Of a stretch of 64,000 bases of DNA, positions 12,259-22,028 are shown in pieces (the stretch's first letter is position 1; each line of letters begins with the position of its first letter). Both the position numbers and the translations under genes were made by a program. This stretch comes from Verpa conica (taxonomy: Eukaryota; Ascomycota; Pezizomycetes; Pezizales; Morchellaceae). The stretch is from assembly GCA_033030425.1 (NCBI GenBank), contig JAUFSD010000021.1:992001-1056000 (forward strand), read 5' to 3'. The notes beneath the pieces were generated by a model. That model searched no databases, was not told where the DNA came from, and was given only the letters and a program-made list of their open reading frames with translations.

Positions 12259-13173
12259 TCAAGCAGACTTTGTAGGATTGTATGTATTTTCAAAGGCTTG
12301 GAGCCTATCATTGCAGACCAATACAATTCTCTGCCCAGTAAACCACGGCGTATCTTGAATCTTCACTCCATTTTTTTTTACTATCTCATAATCCTGCACG
12401 GCCATATTTTGTAGTTCGGAATCAAGGGTGTTTATCTGGGTGAAAAACCTCGACTCCGACGCCTTCAATTTCTTGTTTGAGGAACAAGCCTCACTTTTTA
12501 AAAAATAATCCTTGAAAAGGTTTGAAACCTTCATATCTCCAGGCGCCACAATACTTACTCTTTCCCATGGGCCATGAATGTCGCAGGGATCAAAAGGATC
12601 GCCGAGCCAGAAGTCAAAAGTAGTTAGTGCATTACCACCAAGTAATCTTGGGGGGCTACGGTATCTGACTTGGTACGGAATTGGCGGTGTTATTTGAGGG
12701 ACATTTTCCTGAAGTACCTGGTGTTGTGCCCACCCTGTGTGAGGTGGGTAAAAAAACCCAGGTTGTATCATATGCTGGTGCGGGTAGGCCAAGTTGTACT
12801 GATATTGATATGCCTCTCTCCATCCATAAGCACTACTATAGCCCGCTTTACCCCTATACTGTTGATTGTATGATATGGAGCTGCAATGTAGCCTGTCCAA
12901 CGGTATTTGACCTTGATCTAACTGTCTGAACTCCGAAGGCTCCGTGTCTATCTGTATTTTCTGATCATGAGACACCCATTTAATAAGTGCAAGTTCAGAT
13001 GCTGATTCGTGTAGCAGCGACAGAAATTTCTTCCCGTTAGTGTCATACTGGGCATAAGCAGTTCCAGATACCTCTGCAAGCTCAGATTCTAGTTCCTCCC
13101 ACGAGTATAATTCCCAAATATCAAATTTTTCTTTGTCTTCTTTGTCGACAGCCTCTTCTATTGGAGCATCCAT
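12259..13173 (-). CDS. Hypothetical acidic/Tyr-rich protein, 304 aa
   Basis: A single open frame from an ATG at 13173 to a stop at 12259. The N-terminus is acidic with an IWELYSWEELE segment that should be helical. The middle (about residues 100-175) is rich in Tyr, Gln and Pro and looks disordered. The C-terminal part regains order (FDFWLGDPFDPCDIHGPWE; FKDYFLKSEACSS) and ends in a short strand-like stretch (RIVLVCNDRL). No signal peptide or membrane segment. I do not recognise the family. The overlapping plus-strand frames are shorter and lower in complexity. The neighbour at 8072-9225 has a similar Pro/Tyr/Asn-rich composition, but I see no shared motif. Confidence 0.6.
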   Translation of the reverse strand: MDAPIEEAVDKEDKEKFDIWELYSWEELESELAEVSGTAYAQYDTNGKKFLSLLHESASELALIKWVSHDQKIQIDTEPSEFRQLDQGQIPLDRLHCSSISYNQQYRGKAGYSSAYGWREAYQYQYNLAYPHQHMIQPGFFYPPHTGWAQHQVLQENVPQITPPIPYQVRYRSPPRLLGGNALTTFDFWLGDPFDPCDIHGPWERVSIVAPGDMKVSNLFKDYFLKSEACSSNKKLKASESRFFTQINTLDSELQNMAVQDYEIVKKNGVKIQDTPWFTGQRIVLVCNDRLQAFENTYNPTKSA

Positions 13174-13371
13174 GGGTATTTACTGCCAGGTGATGCCACA
13201 GGGAATTACCATTCAAATTCGGTTTCGGGTTTGAGTCCCTGCTATTGTGGGATTAGGAAGCAAGTGGGGAAAGATTGAGATGAAAGATCCTATCTGAGGG
13301 AGGTGAAAAAAGACAGTCCTGTGAGGCGTTAAAACAAAACTGAGTCTATAACCGACTTAAAAACAATATAT

Positions 13372-13689
13372 CTAGTTCTGAGCGTGAAGTTGGTGTTGGA
13401 GCAGTATATGAGCAGAGATAAACGAGCCAGTTGGATAGGAAAGATGAACGTACGTGTCCTGAGGAAAGAAAACCCAAGTATGTTGTGTTCTACCCTTCAA
13501 AGTGGATATCAGAACAGCACTATTCATGTCTGGGAGTTGCTGCCAACCCAAGTACCTTCCTACACTCTCGTACACAAAAGGCCTCGGTACGCAGAACGCA
13601 GAATTCGCAGGTACAAACATCACCCTTTTGAATAATATTTCTAACAAGGATCGCCAAAGAAACGAAGGAAACATCCATTTATGATTCAT
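13372..13689 (-). CDS. Possible small ORF or gene remnant, 105 aa
   Basis: An ATG-started frame of 105 codons. Several other frames on both strands are also open here, which weakens the case. A segment ending TTTCTTTCCTCAG inside it looks like a splice acceptor, so this may be an exon of a decayed gene. No family recognised. Confidence 0.2.
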   Translation of the reverse strand: MNHKWMFPSFLWRSLLEILFKRVMFVPANSAFCVPRPFVYESVGRYLGWQQLPDMNSAVLISTLKGRTQHTWVFFPQDTYVHLSYPTGSFISAHILLQHQLHAQN

Positions 13690-13944
13690 TCATTCATTCA
13701 ATGAGGGGAAACTAGGGAAACGTCCGAATATAAATAAATGAACCCTAACCCACTCTAATTATTAAAAACACATTACTTACCTTCAAAACACCAATAAACC
13801 CAAAATTACCTACATAGAAATTTCCATAGTGTATCAAAAAAAAGAACCACAACGCTAATAGGAAAACACAATAAATCTCATGCCTTTGTTATCCAGAATT
13901 TTTTAGGACTAGCGTGTTAGTTGCTACTGTTTAATCTCACTTCA

Positions 13945-13979
13945 TGAATGAATGAACTAATCATAAGTACATGGAAATA
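13945..13979. repeat. Dispersed repeat copy A
   Basis: A GAAT repeat followed by TAATCATAAGTACATGGAAAT. A near-identical copy lies at 58631-58669, about 44.7 kb away, in both cases next to a gene. About 31 of 33 aligned bases agree. Confidence 0.55.
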
Positions 13980-14179
13980 TCACTTCATAAAGATACGAAC
14001 CTCCATAAAATACGCAGAACCACACGGTAGAAAGCCCCAGAATTTTCCAAAAACCTTACCAGTTATAGACCTACACTTCCCATAATATCCTCAATATTTC
14101 CTGTCCCCTTTAACCCCTCACCAGCCCTTCCACCCTCTCCTAACAATCACAACGCGCACAAAGAAACCCCACGTCCAAA

Positions 14180-15430
14180 ATGCCTCTCCACACCCTTCCA
14201 AACGAACTCCTCCTCAAAATCGCACAAACCCTCAGTCCCAACGACATTGTACATCTCGCCTCGATACACAAACACACAGACCTAAGCCCACTACTCAAAC
14301 CGCGCCTCATAGCAGCTCTCAAACACCAACAAGAGCCCGCCAAGCTCTCCTGGGCGTGCAAACACGGCCACAAAGACTGGGTGCGTATATTCCTCAACGA
14401 CGGAGTCCCCGTGGACCAAGAAAACACCAACGGTTCCACGGCATTACACTTCGCCGCGATCTGCAACCGGCACGACATAATCACCGAGCTCCTGCACCGC
14501 GGCGCAGACATTGAAAAAGCAGACAATAGCGGCAGCACCGCTTTATTAGCAGCGGTTTCGTACGGTCGTGTGCATGTCGTGGAGATGCTTGTGAGGAAAG
14601 GTGCAAACGTTAATGCTACATACAGCGACGGTACGAACGCACTCGTACTAGCTGCTTCACGGAAACAGTGTGATGAGTCCATGCTCAAATTACTGTTAGA
14701 GTGCGGTCTCGATATCAATCCCCCGGCTCCTGGGATTGCCGAGTTCCTTCCGCGACAAACTGCCCTTCAGGAAGCTGTGCTTTCGGGGAGTATGGCGAAA
14801 ACTCTGTTCTTGCTAAAGAATGGTGCTGATCCGGATCTCACAAACGTCCACGGAACAGCGCTCCATATAGTAGTTGAATGCATCATTGCACTCCGTGAGA
14901 TACCGTCTGAAGTTAGTAGTGGGGGGGAACAACCGTCTGGAGAAGAAGAAGAAGACTACACTTCAATACTTGGCGTGCTCCTAGACCACGGTGCCGAAAC
15001 GAGAGTTGCCCGAATCGATGGACGCACGCCGTTGCACCTAGCGGCGGAAAAAGGCCTTACTGATGTCGCTGCAATGCTGCTCAAAGCAGAAAGACGCACC
15101 AGCGATATGGAGCGTGCGGTTGGGGAGTTTGAGAGATTTAATCCACTCGCTAATGTTCAGGATATGCAGGGGATGACGGCTTTGCATTTGGCGTGTTACT
15201 ATAATCATGTGGAGATGGTCAGGGTACTGTGCGAGTATGAGTCTGATCAGAGCCTGGAGAGTTCTGATAAATTGACGGCCGAGAGAATTACAATAGTGAA
15301 TCGGAATTATGCAATATTTATAATTCTAAGAGATGCTAGGAATGAGAGTACCCGCACGGTAGATACAATTGTTCTGGTGTTAGTAGCGGTGTTGTTTATT
15401 GTGTGGAAGACTACCGAGTGTTTCAAGTGA
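14180..15430 (+). CDS. F-box/ankyrin repeat protein with C-terminal membrane segment
   Basis: Intronless frame of 416 aa from the ATG at 14180. Residues 1-45 look like an F-box (LPNELLLKIAQTL, then a helical ASIHKHTDL segment), the usual SCF ubiquitin-ligase adaptor that binds Skp1. From about residue 55 to 350 come ankyrin repeats with the expected G-TALH-AA and VVEMLV-KGANVNA patterns; at least seven can be traced. An acidic insert (GEEEEDY) sits near residue 255. Near the C-terminus, residues of the type TVDTIVLVLVAVLFIVWK form one hydrophobic helix, so the protein may be tail-anchored. F-box plus ankyrin is common in filamentous ascomycetes; the added membrane anchor is less usual. The target is unknown. 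Confidence 0.85.
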   Translation: MPLHTLPNELLLKIAQTLSPNDIVHLASIHKHTDLSPLLKPRLIAALKHQQEPAKLSWACKHGHKDWVRIFLNDGVPVDQENTNGSTALHFAAICNRHDIITELLHRGADIEKADNSGSTALLAAVSYGRVHVVEMLVRKGANVNATYSDGTNALVLAASRKQCDESMLKLLLECGLDINPPAPGIAEFLPRQTALQEAVLSGSMAKTLFLLKNGADPDLTNVHGTALHIVVECIIALREIPSEVSSGGEQPSGEEEEDYTSILGVLLDHGAETRVARIDGRTPLHLAAEKGLTDVAAMLLKAERRTSDMERAVGEFERFNPLANVQDMQGMTALHLACYYNHVEMVRVLCEYESDQSLESSDKLTAERITIVNRNYAIFIILRDARNESTRTVDTIVLVLVAVLFIVWKTTECFK

Positions 15431-15897
15431 GATTTACATGTAGATATGAGATATGAGATATGAGATAATAGAAACACAGCCACCACGGCTATCCTAAGGC
15501 TGTATTATGAGACAGCCCCGAGATGGCACTAAACTTTATCTCCAAGATCTACGTTGAAGGCGGCTACCTAAATGGGTATAGCGTGTGGATATAGTAATAT
15601 TAGTGGGGCTTTAGCAACCCCAGTCTCAACCCCTTGCACAAAGCATCTCCATGATATATAATAGTACATGTACTTCTTTATCATTACCATCTTAGAGTCC
15701 ACTACACGAGTGATGTCCCATGACTGTATCCTTTTCTGAAAACCCCGAATACAAAGCACTTTACCAACGCCCTTATAACTCCAGTCATTATTATCATCTC
15801 CATCAACTGTAAATATTCCCGCAAAAAAAACTCCCCCCTCGCCTCATTATTTCCTTTATGTATCCTCCTAACATTATCTCAGCTCTAGCTATTACCA
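15431..15897. other. Intergenic region, convergent gene ends
   Basis: Between the ankyrin gene (+) and the 3' end of the coiled-coil protein gene (-). A short direct repeat (ATGAGAT, three times near 15446-15465) follows the ankyrin stop codon. Nothing else seen. Confidence 0.5.
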
Positions 15898-17340
15898 CTA
15901 CCTATCCGCGCGGACCTCCAGAAGCCCTCTCCTTAGTCTTTTTGCCGGTGGAGAAATCAAATAATATTCCTCATCTAAGCCTGATCCCACCCCGGTAGGT
16001 GGATTTATTGTATTGCCGCACACTCTCTATAAAAACATGCCAATTAATACAACAAAAAAAAACCGAGACAGTTTAGAATGCGTGGACGAACAGCTTACCT
16101 TTCTCGGTACCCCATTAGCCACGAGTGGCCTAGAATAGGGTGCTACGACCGAAGTCGCAGCAAGAGGCACTCCTTCCACGGGGTAGACATAAGCCTGAGC
16201 AGAGACCAATAGAGACTGCGTTTGTCTAGGCACCACACTCTGCAGCGGTACTAACACAGGGTTCTGATTCGCTTGATTAGACCCCGGTCCTTCCTGGGCT
16301 GATCTCTGGCGCATCTGCAACCGCTGGACATTCCGCAGCTGCTCATCCACCTCAGGCCAAACAAACACGGGCGCCTGGGGATTATCCCCGCCCGGATGCT
16401 CAATGATCTCCATAAGCTTAACGAATAGACATCTCCCCTCATCAGACAGAGCCAGAAGCTGACACAAGTCCACCGCGACGACCTCTTGCCTCTGCATGAA
16501 TGCAGCAACTACCTGTCGATCACCAGTGTCAATTGCTTCCTTGAGCTGTTGGATTAGCTGTGACTCCCTGCTATGTGCAGTTGAGGGTTGTGCTGGCTCC
16601 ATGACTTCCCTCTGTTTCCATCCAAGACTACTCAGTTCCTGCAGTATCCTTCCAGATAAACGTTGACCCTCCTCGCTGAACAACAACAGTTTGCATAAGC
16701 TCACTCCACGATCCCCTTGTTTCTGTAGCCACAGTATGAACTCGGGGCCTTTCTCACCCCCCATTATCTCCTCCAGCCGCTGGACCAACTTCCGGCTGTC
16801 GGCATAAGGATGTGCACTCCGTGTGTCAAGAGCTTGTGGTACCTGCGCAGCACTCTCAGCCTGTTGCAGGATCCTACGCCATTGATTATGCAAGTTCTTC
16901 TGCCGACGAGGAAGAAGAGGAGGAGGAGGAGGAGGAGGAGGAGGAGGAGGGGAAAACTGCACAGGCGGAGAAGACACGCACTGAGCAGGCACCCCCGAAA
17001 GCTGATCCTTGACCCAATTCAACGCCCTCCACCTCCCTCTAATCCCCCTCGCCACCTCCTCACCCCTCCTTCTCCTCCCCTCAACCAGCACCCTGATCCT
17101 CTCTGCAACAACACAATCCACCTCCCCAGTCATCAGATACCTTCTATTCTCTTCGTCTTCCAGATACTCTAGCTCCTTCTCAAACTTACTCCTCTCTACC
17201 TCCCAGCCCCCTTCGGAACCCTCATTTTCCTTCAGCCTCTTGATCTCCTGCTCAACTCGCGTGAGGACATGCTGTATAAACGTCGCTCGAGATATCTGTC
17301 GTGAGTTCACTACTGCCCGCCCACCACGAGATGGATCCAT
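15898..17340 (-). CDS. Coiled-coil/polyproline protein with duplicated helical module
   Basis: Exons 17340-16099 and 16026-15898 (minus) are joined across a 72-bp intron (GTAAGC...TATAG, phase 0), giving 456 aa. I start at the ATG at 17340; a frame extending upstream has only low-complexity proline and no better support. Residues 15-110 form charged helices (likely coiled coil). A run of about 11 prolines near residues 128-142 is encoded by a GGA/AGG tract. Residues about 180-238 and 255-313 are related to each other: each has a helix of the type QLxEAI/RLEEIM, then V.LC.LL.(F/L)S.EG, then a final helix, so the protein carries two copies of a roughly 58-residue module. The second exon adds a short tail ending in a basic KRLRRG segment. 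Family not recognised. Confidence 0.7.
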
Positions 17341-18098
17341 CTGTACGAAAACAGAGGGGGAGGAGGGGAGGGGGGGAGGAGGAGGAGGGAGGAAGAAGGA
17401 GGGGGAGGTTACTTCTGTATACTTTGTTAAAATCAACACAAGACAACCAAAAAAAAAAAAAAAAATTTAATCCGTTATATAACCTCCCTTCCCGTATTAA
17501 TATTCTTAAAAGCAAACATGCCATCACGTGACGCTCAGGCCTCCCGTGGCAGTATACATACAGAGGCTGTGGCTCGTGAGAAGGGACGGTATATCATTGG
17601 TGTAATACACCAGTCGCCACTGGCATATCTATCCCATATTAGGTAATCTCCCCTCTCTTTTTTATGAAGCAGGTTTTTGTTGTGGGGAGTGACGAGTCAC
17701 TATGACCAATTTTTCATGAGAGATATGATGACTTCGAGGGGTGCTGTTGTTGGGTTCCCCCTCATAGAACCTTGCTTAGAGTCCGACCCTAGCTTGTTGT
17801 CGCACTGGGTTTGTTTGTGGTCATAGATAATCACTCGATAGAACCCCCTCCCCAGCTCAGTTCAGAGGCTCCAAAGTAACAGTGGCGAAAGAGTCAAGTA
17901 CTGGACCCAGCCCCCCGTTTCCCAGGGACCATACATCCAACCACGTATCAAGACATTCCAATCCCCCGCAGAAGTAAAACCTCGCACAGACCACCATCCC
18001 CACAACCGTTAATCAACAGACCAGGTAGGAGAGGATCACCTACTCACACAAATCACATCGGATCACTCGTGCGCCTTGAGGGAAGAACAAAAAATAAT
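17341..18098. other. Intergenic region with purine tract and poly-A
   Basis: A G-rich purine tract at 17355-17406 (pyrimidine-rich upstream of the minus-strand gene, likely in its leader or promoter) and a run of A at 17450-17465. No gene seen. Confidence 0.5.
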
Positions 18099-18180
18099 CC
18101 CTTCGACCAGAGTCGAACTGGTGACCAACCGGTAAGCAAGCAATTACAGCCGGGTGTGATACCAACTACACCACAAAGGG
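18099..18180 (-). tRNA. Intron-containing tRNA, probably tRNA-Tyr(GTA)
   Basis: On the minus strand the acceptor halves CCCTTTG and CGAAGGG pair (one G-U). The D-arm GTG...CAC with AGTTGGTAT loop and the T-arm ACCAG-TTCGACT-CTGGT are present. The anticodon loop begins CTGTAA (U33, anticodon GTA) and carries about 10 extra bases, as expected for the intron that eukaryotic tRNA-Tyr genes have. The C1-G72 pair is the eukaryotic Tyr identity pair. A T6 stretch follows the 3' end and would end RNA polymerase III transcription. The outermost anticodon-stem pair is weak, so the anticodon call is less certain than the tRNA call. Confidence 0.75.
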
Positions 18181-19439
18181 TTGACATTGTAACCAGACAA
18201 AAGAGATATGGCCGACACGAAAAAAGCCTGTTTTCCTCGCTTCTACCCGAAGTTGTTGTTGTGCAGGGGGGGAGAGGTTAAAAAGAAGGTGGCATGGGGT
18301 AACCTACCTTACCCTACACAGCTAAGCGGCAGGAGGGTTGTCTGCACCTAGACGAAGAATACGATCGGGGTGGTAAGAAATCAATAAAAAAAAAAAAGTC
18401 AGAATTCCTATAAAAAGATAAACGCAGGGCTTGCGTCTTGCCTAATACAATCTTTGACATCTTTTAAAAAGTGACTCCCCCCTTCTATACTCATCTATTC
18501 AAATACGAAGATTCATTTCAACCGAGATTAAAAACGGAATGGGGGAGCAGACTTTGAACCCGACTTCCCGGAAGAGTATCGGAGGCTTGACCCTGTTGTA
18601 GATCGTAAGTTCTTTTAACCTTAGTAGACATTCCACGTGATGAGGGTTCTAGATGCAGAAGGTGGGGGATTTAATACCCGTGTATCCGAGTGTTACTGAG
18701 AGAAAGCAGGCGAAAGTTCCTGAAGCGAGCACTGTGGTCACACAGGGGCAGTGTTGTAGAGAATAGGTGTAAGCACTAGATACTGTTTATGTTTTTGGCT
18801 AATATTAGGAGTAGATGGGAGAGCCTGTTCTTCTCGAGATGTTTGCAAGGGACAAGTGGTGTATAGTTTTACAAGTGTAAGAGAGTATCAATCAATCAAT
18901 CAATCAATAGTCAATAGTAACTATTACATATAATCTTGGCTGGTTGTCCCGCGCAACGGATGTATGCACCCCAGCTCTCTCGATCAACACAACGAGAGCT
19001 GCTGTCAGCCGCCTGATTGATGGAGAAGTGACAACTCCAGCCTCCAGAGAATAGAGAGGGCGTCTGTCCCTGCAGCTGTGTATTTTCTTTTGTGATTGTG
19101 TCTGCTTGTGTCTGCTTCTTTCTTCTTTTCTTCCCTTCTTTCCCCCTTCTTTTCTGTAGATGTTCATATCCACATTGTAAGTATTCTCTTCCCCCCCCAG
19201 CCTCGCCCATATCAACTCACCCATTCGTGCCAGCCCAGCTCCCCCCCCGCCACAGAGGAACAACAAAGCAAGGGGTCTCAACTCCCGCAGAATATCACAT
19301 ACATACAAATCCCCCGCCCCACAGCCTATTTACTTACCCCAGGGTACACGGTCCACGTCGCCAATAGGAAATTGCGTGGCCGGGATACATTGGATAATAA
19401 TATTTCTTAAAACTTAATTCCCCCGGGTGTGCGCATCAA
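18181..19439. other. Intergenic region, upstream of glucanase gene
   Basis: No convincing gene. It contains an ATCA tetranucleotide run (about 18888-18908) and pyrimidine-rich stretches at 19105-19155 that probably belong to the promoter or leader of the GH17 gene. Short poly-C runs occur at 19191 and 19241. Confidence 0.5.
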
Positions 19440-22028
19440 ATGCAGCGCTCCTTCTCTTTCCAAGCCCACGACGACGAGCCGGGCTACCGTGCACTCCCTC
19501 TGCTCCCCAGCGATTCGTATTCGCCCCCGAAACCCCCATTGCACGAGAGTACCCCAAGGTACAGTGGTGACTGCGAGCGCCAGCCCTTGACTAGTAGTGC
19601 CCAGTATACCCCCAGATACACTGGATATTCCCACGGCGCCGGCCACGCAAGGCACGACTCTTCTTCTAGTAGTTCTTCGTCTTCGTCTGATTCGAGCTTG
19701 ACTGCCTCTTCGGCTACTGGGGTGGGTGGATTGGATGCGCCGAGACCGAGGTCATTTCAAAACGAAGACATGTACAGTAACCGCCAACAGCAGCCCGCGG
19801 GACGAATGGCCCCCCGCCAGCCAGTCGCTGCTACAGGCGGAAACATAGGTGAGACGAGTGCGAGTGACGAAGCTTATCCCACTGGAGACCCGGGCGAGAA
19901 CTGGACATTAACAGGGCCAGGTGGTATGGCGCCAGCAGCTGCTACAGGAGATCAGTACTTTCCATCCCAAGATCACCCACCAGCAGACACGCTGTACACC
20001 CAAGCCTACTCTCCCATGTCACAAACAAATGTGCCCTTAATCCCCGGAACCCCATCAAGTCGCTTTGCAGACCCCTCACCTCCCACCCCTCCACACGCAC
20101 AGGGCCGTTTCGCAGACCCATCCTCTCCTCCCACGCCTTCACACACCTCCACCTCATTCACTCAACCCCCTCCTCCACTGCACCGTGAAATGGGAGGCAA
20201 AGCGCGCGGAGTACTGCCACCCCCTCCATCGCACAGGATGGGCACCCTGCCCAACCGGTCAAACGACCGGGTGCTCAACGACCCGGTGGGAGGCCACTAC
20301 ACGGATAACCCGTATAATCGCTATAGCACCACGTGGGATCCACAGCTGTCTGCGAGCCAGGTGCAGGTCAACGGAACGACGAAGGATGCAGAGACGTTTG
20401 TGTTTAGCGACGATGAGGAGCAGGCGACATATAGTAGTCGGGGCGGCGGGGGTGGGTACGTTGCAGCTGCAGGAACAACGGCTGCAGCTGGGGGCGCAGT
20501 GTCAGCGGGACGAGGCGGAAGGGCTGGGAAAAGTGCGAGCTCACCACCAAGAAGTCCAGGTGCTGCTGCAGGTGTAGGAGGGAGCGCATTATTGGGTAGT
20601 GAAGGAGGCTCGACATTATTAAATGGTAATATTATATATGACTACCCTCCCCCCCCTCCCTCTTTCCTCCTCCCTGTCCCCACCCGCCCTTCGATACCCT
20701 AGTCCTTACAGTACCAAGTACTAATGGCCTCGACAGAAAAAGCACCTATGCCCTCGGATTGGCTTCAGAAGCAAAACCACAGCAAGAAGAAAACACGGTG
20801 GATCATAGGGCTTATACTATTACTCATCATCATCGCGGCAGCTGGGGGCGCGACAGCTGGTGTACTGGTCAAAAAGAAGAACAACAACAGTAGTTCCTCA
20901 GGGGCGACCAGTTCTTCAAGCACAGCCGGGGGTGGAGGCGGGGGACTAACAGAGAGTCAAGATATTGCGCAGAATGGGGATCTGAACAAAAACTCGCAGG
21001 AGATTATTGCACTTATGAAAAACGACAAATTAAAAAAGGTGTTTCATGGAATTGATTATACACCACTCAATTCACAATACCCCGACTGTATGCTTCTCCC
21101 AATCACATACTATCACTCGAATTCTAATAACACGGGCGAGCGCAGGTATCAACAACCCCCCAACTCAGAATAACATAACCCGCGATGTCGCCGTCATGTC
21201 TCTACTCACAGACAAGCTCCGTCTCTACGGCACCGACTGCAACCAAACGGAAATGGTCCTGCACGCCATCACCGAACTCGACATCTCCATGAAGATCTGG
21301 CTAGGCGTCTGGCTAGACAGCAACACGACCACAAACAGCCGACAGCTAAACCACCTCTACACCCTACTAGCCAACTACCCCGCCGACCGCTTCGAAGGCG
21401 TCGTAGTGGGCAACGAAGTCCTATTCCGCGAAGACCTAACCGAAACCCAGCTATTCAGCACCATCGCCGATGTCCGCCATAACCTTACTGCCCTGTCTAT
21501 AGACCTACCAGTCGGCACCTCCGACCTAGGCTCCAACTGGAAATCCACAATGGTCCCATACGTCGACGTGCTGATGGCGAACGTGCACCCGTTCTTTGCG
21601 GGAGTCGTGGCCGAGAAGGCGGCGAATTGGACAGACACGTTCTTCCAGCAGAATGACGTGATCCTGACGAACGGACTGACGACGAAGCCGAGGGTGATGA
21701 TAAGTGAGGTAGGATGGCCGAGTGCTGGCGGGGCGGACGGTGGAAGTGTGGCGGGTATCGATGAGATGAATACGTTTATGAAGGACTTTTTGTGTGCTGA
21801 GAATGCCAAGAAGACGGAGTACTTTTGGTGAGCTCTCTCTCTTTCTCACTCTTTTTTTTTTTTTGGAAAAATACATGACCTAATGCAGAATTTAGGTTCT
21901 CGGCGTTCGATGAACCGTGGAAAGTAAAGTACAATGAACCTGGAAAAGAGTGGGAAGACAAATGGGGTCTGATGGATGTTGACCGTAATCTAAAGGACGG
22001 GCTCATAATTCCGGACTGTACTGCCTAA
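19440..22028 (+). CDS. btgC: Glucan endo-1,3-beta-glucosidase, BtgC-like (GH17)
   Basis: Exons 19440-20625, 20737-21087, 21146-21827 and 21896-22028 give 783 aa. Introns: 20626-20736 (TACTAAT branch), 21088-21145 and 21828-21895; phases 1, 1 and 2 all keep frame. Residues 1-400 are a Ser/Pro/Gly-rich cytoplasmic region with an S-rich run near residue 75. One membrane segment follows at about 418-441 ([17 protein letters not shown]) after a KKKTR cluster, predicting type II topology. The GH17 domain then begins at [16 protein letters not shown]. The likely acid/base is E603 in VVVGNEVLF and the nucleophile E700 in [23 protein letters not shown] and [13 protein letters not shown] close the domain. 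The enzyme cuts beta-1,3-glucan in the cell wall during growth. The intracellular extension is somewhat longer than I expect for the Aspergillus protein. Confidence 0.92.

Noticed and set aside
16810..17531. Plus-strand Glu-rich, Arg-rich and Ser-rich frames
   Set aside because: They are readings of the GGA/AGG tract that encodes polyproline on the minus strand and of its purine-rich leader.
18541..18600. Possible tRNA T-arm (GGGTTCAAA) on the minus strand
   Set aside because: The stem does not close and no acceptor stem or anticodon arm could be found.
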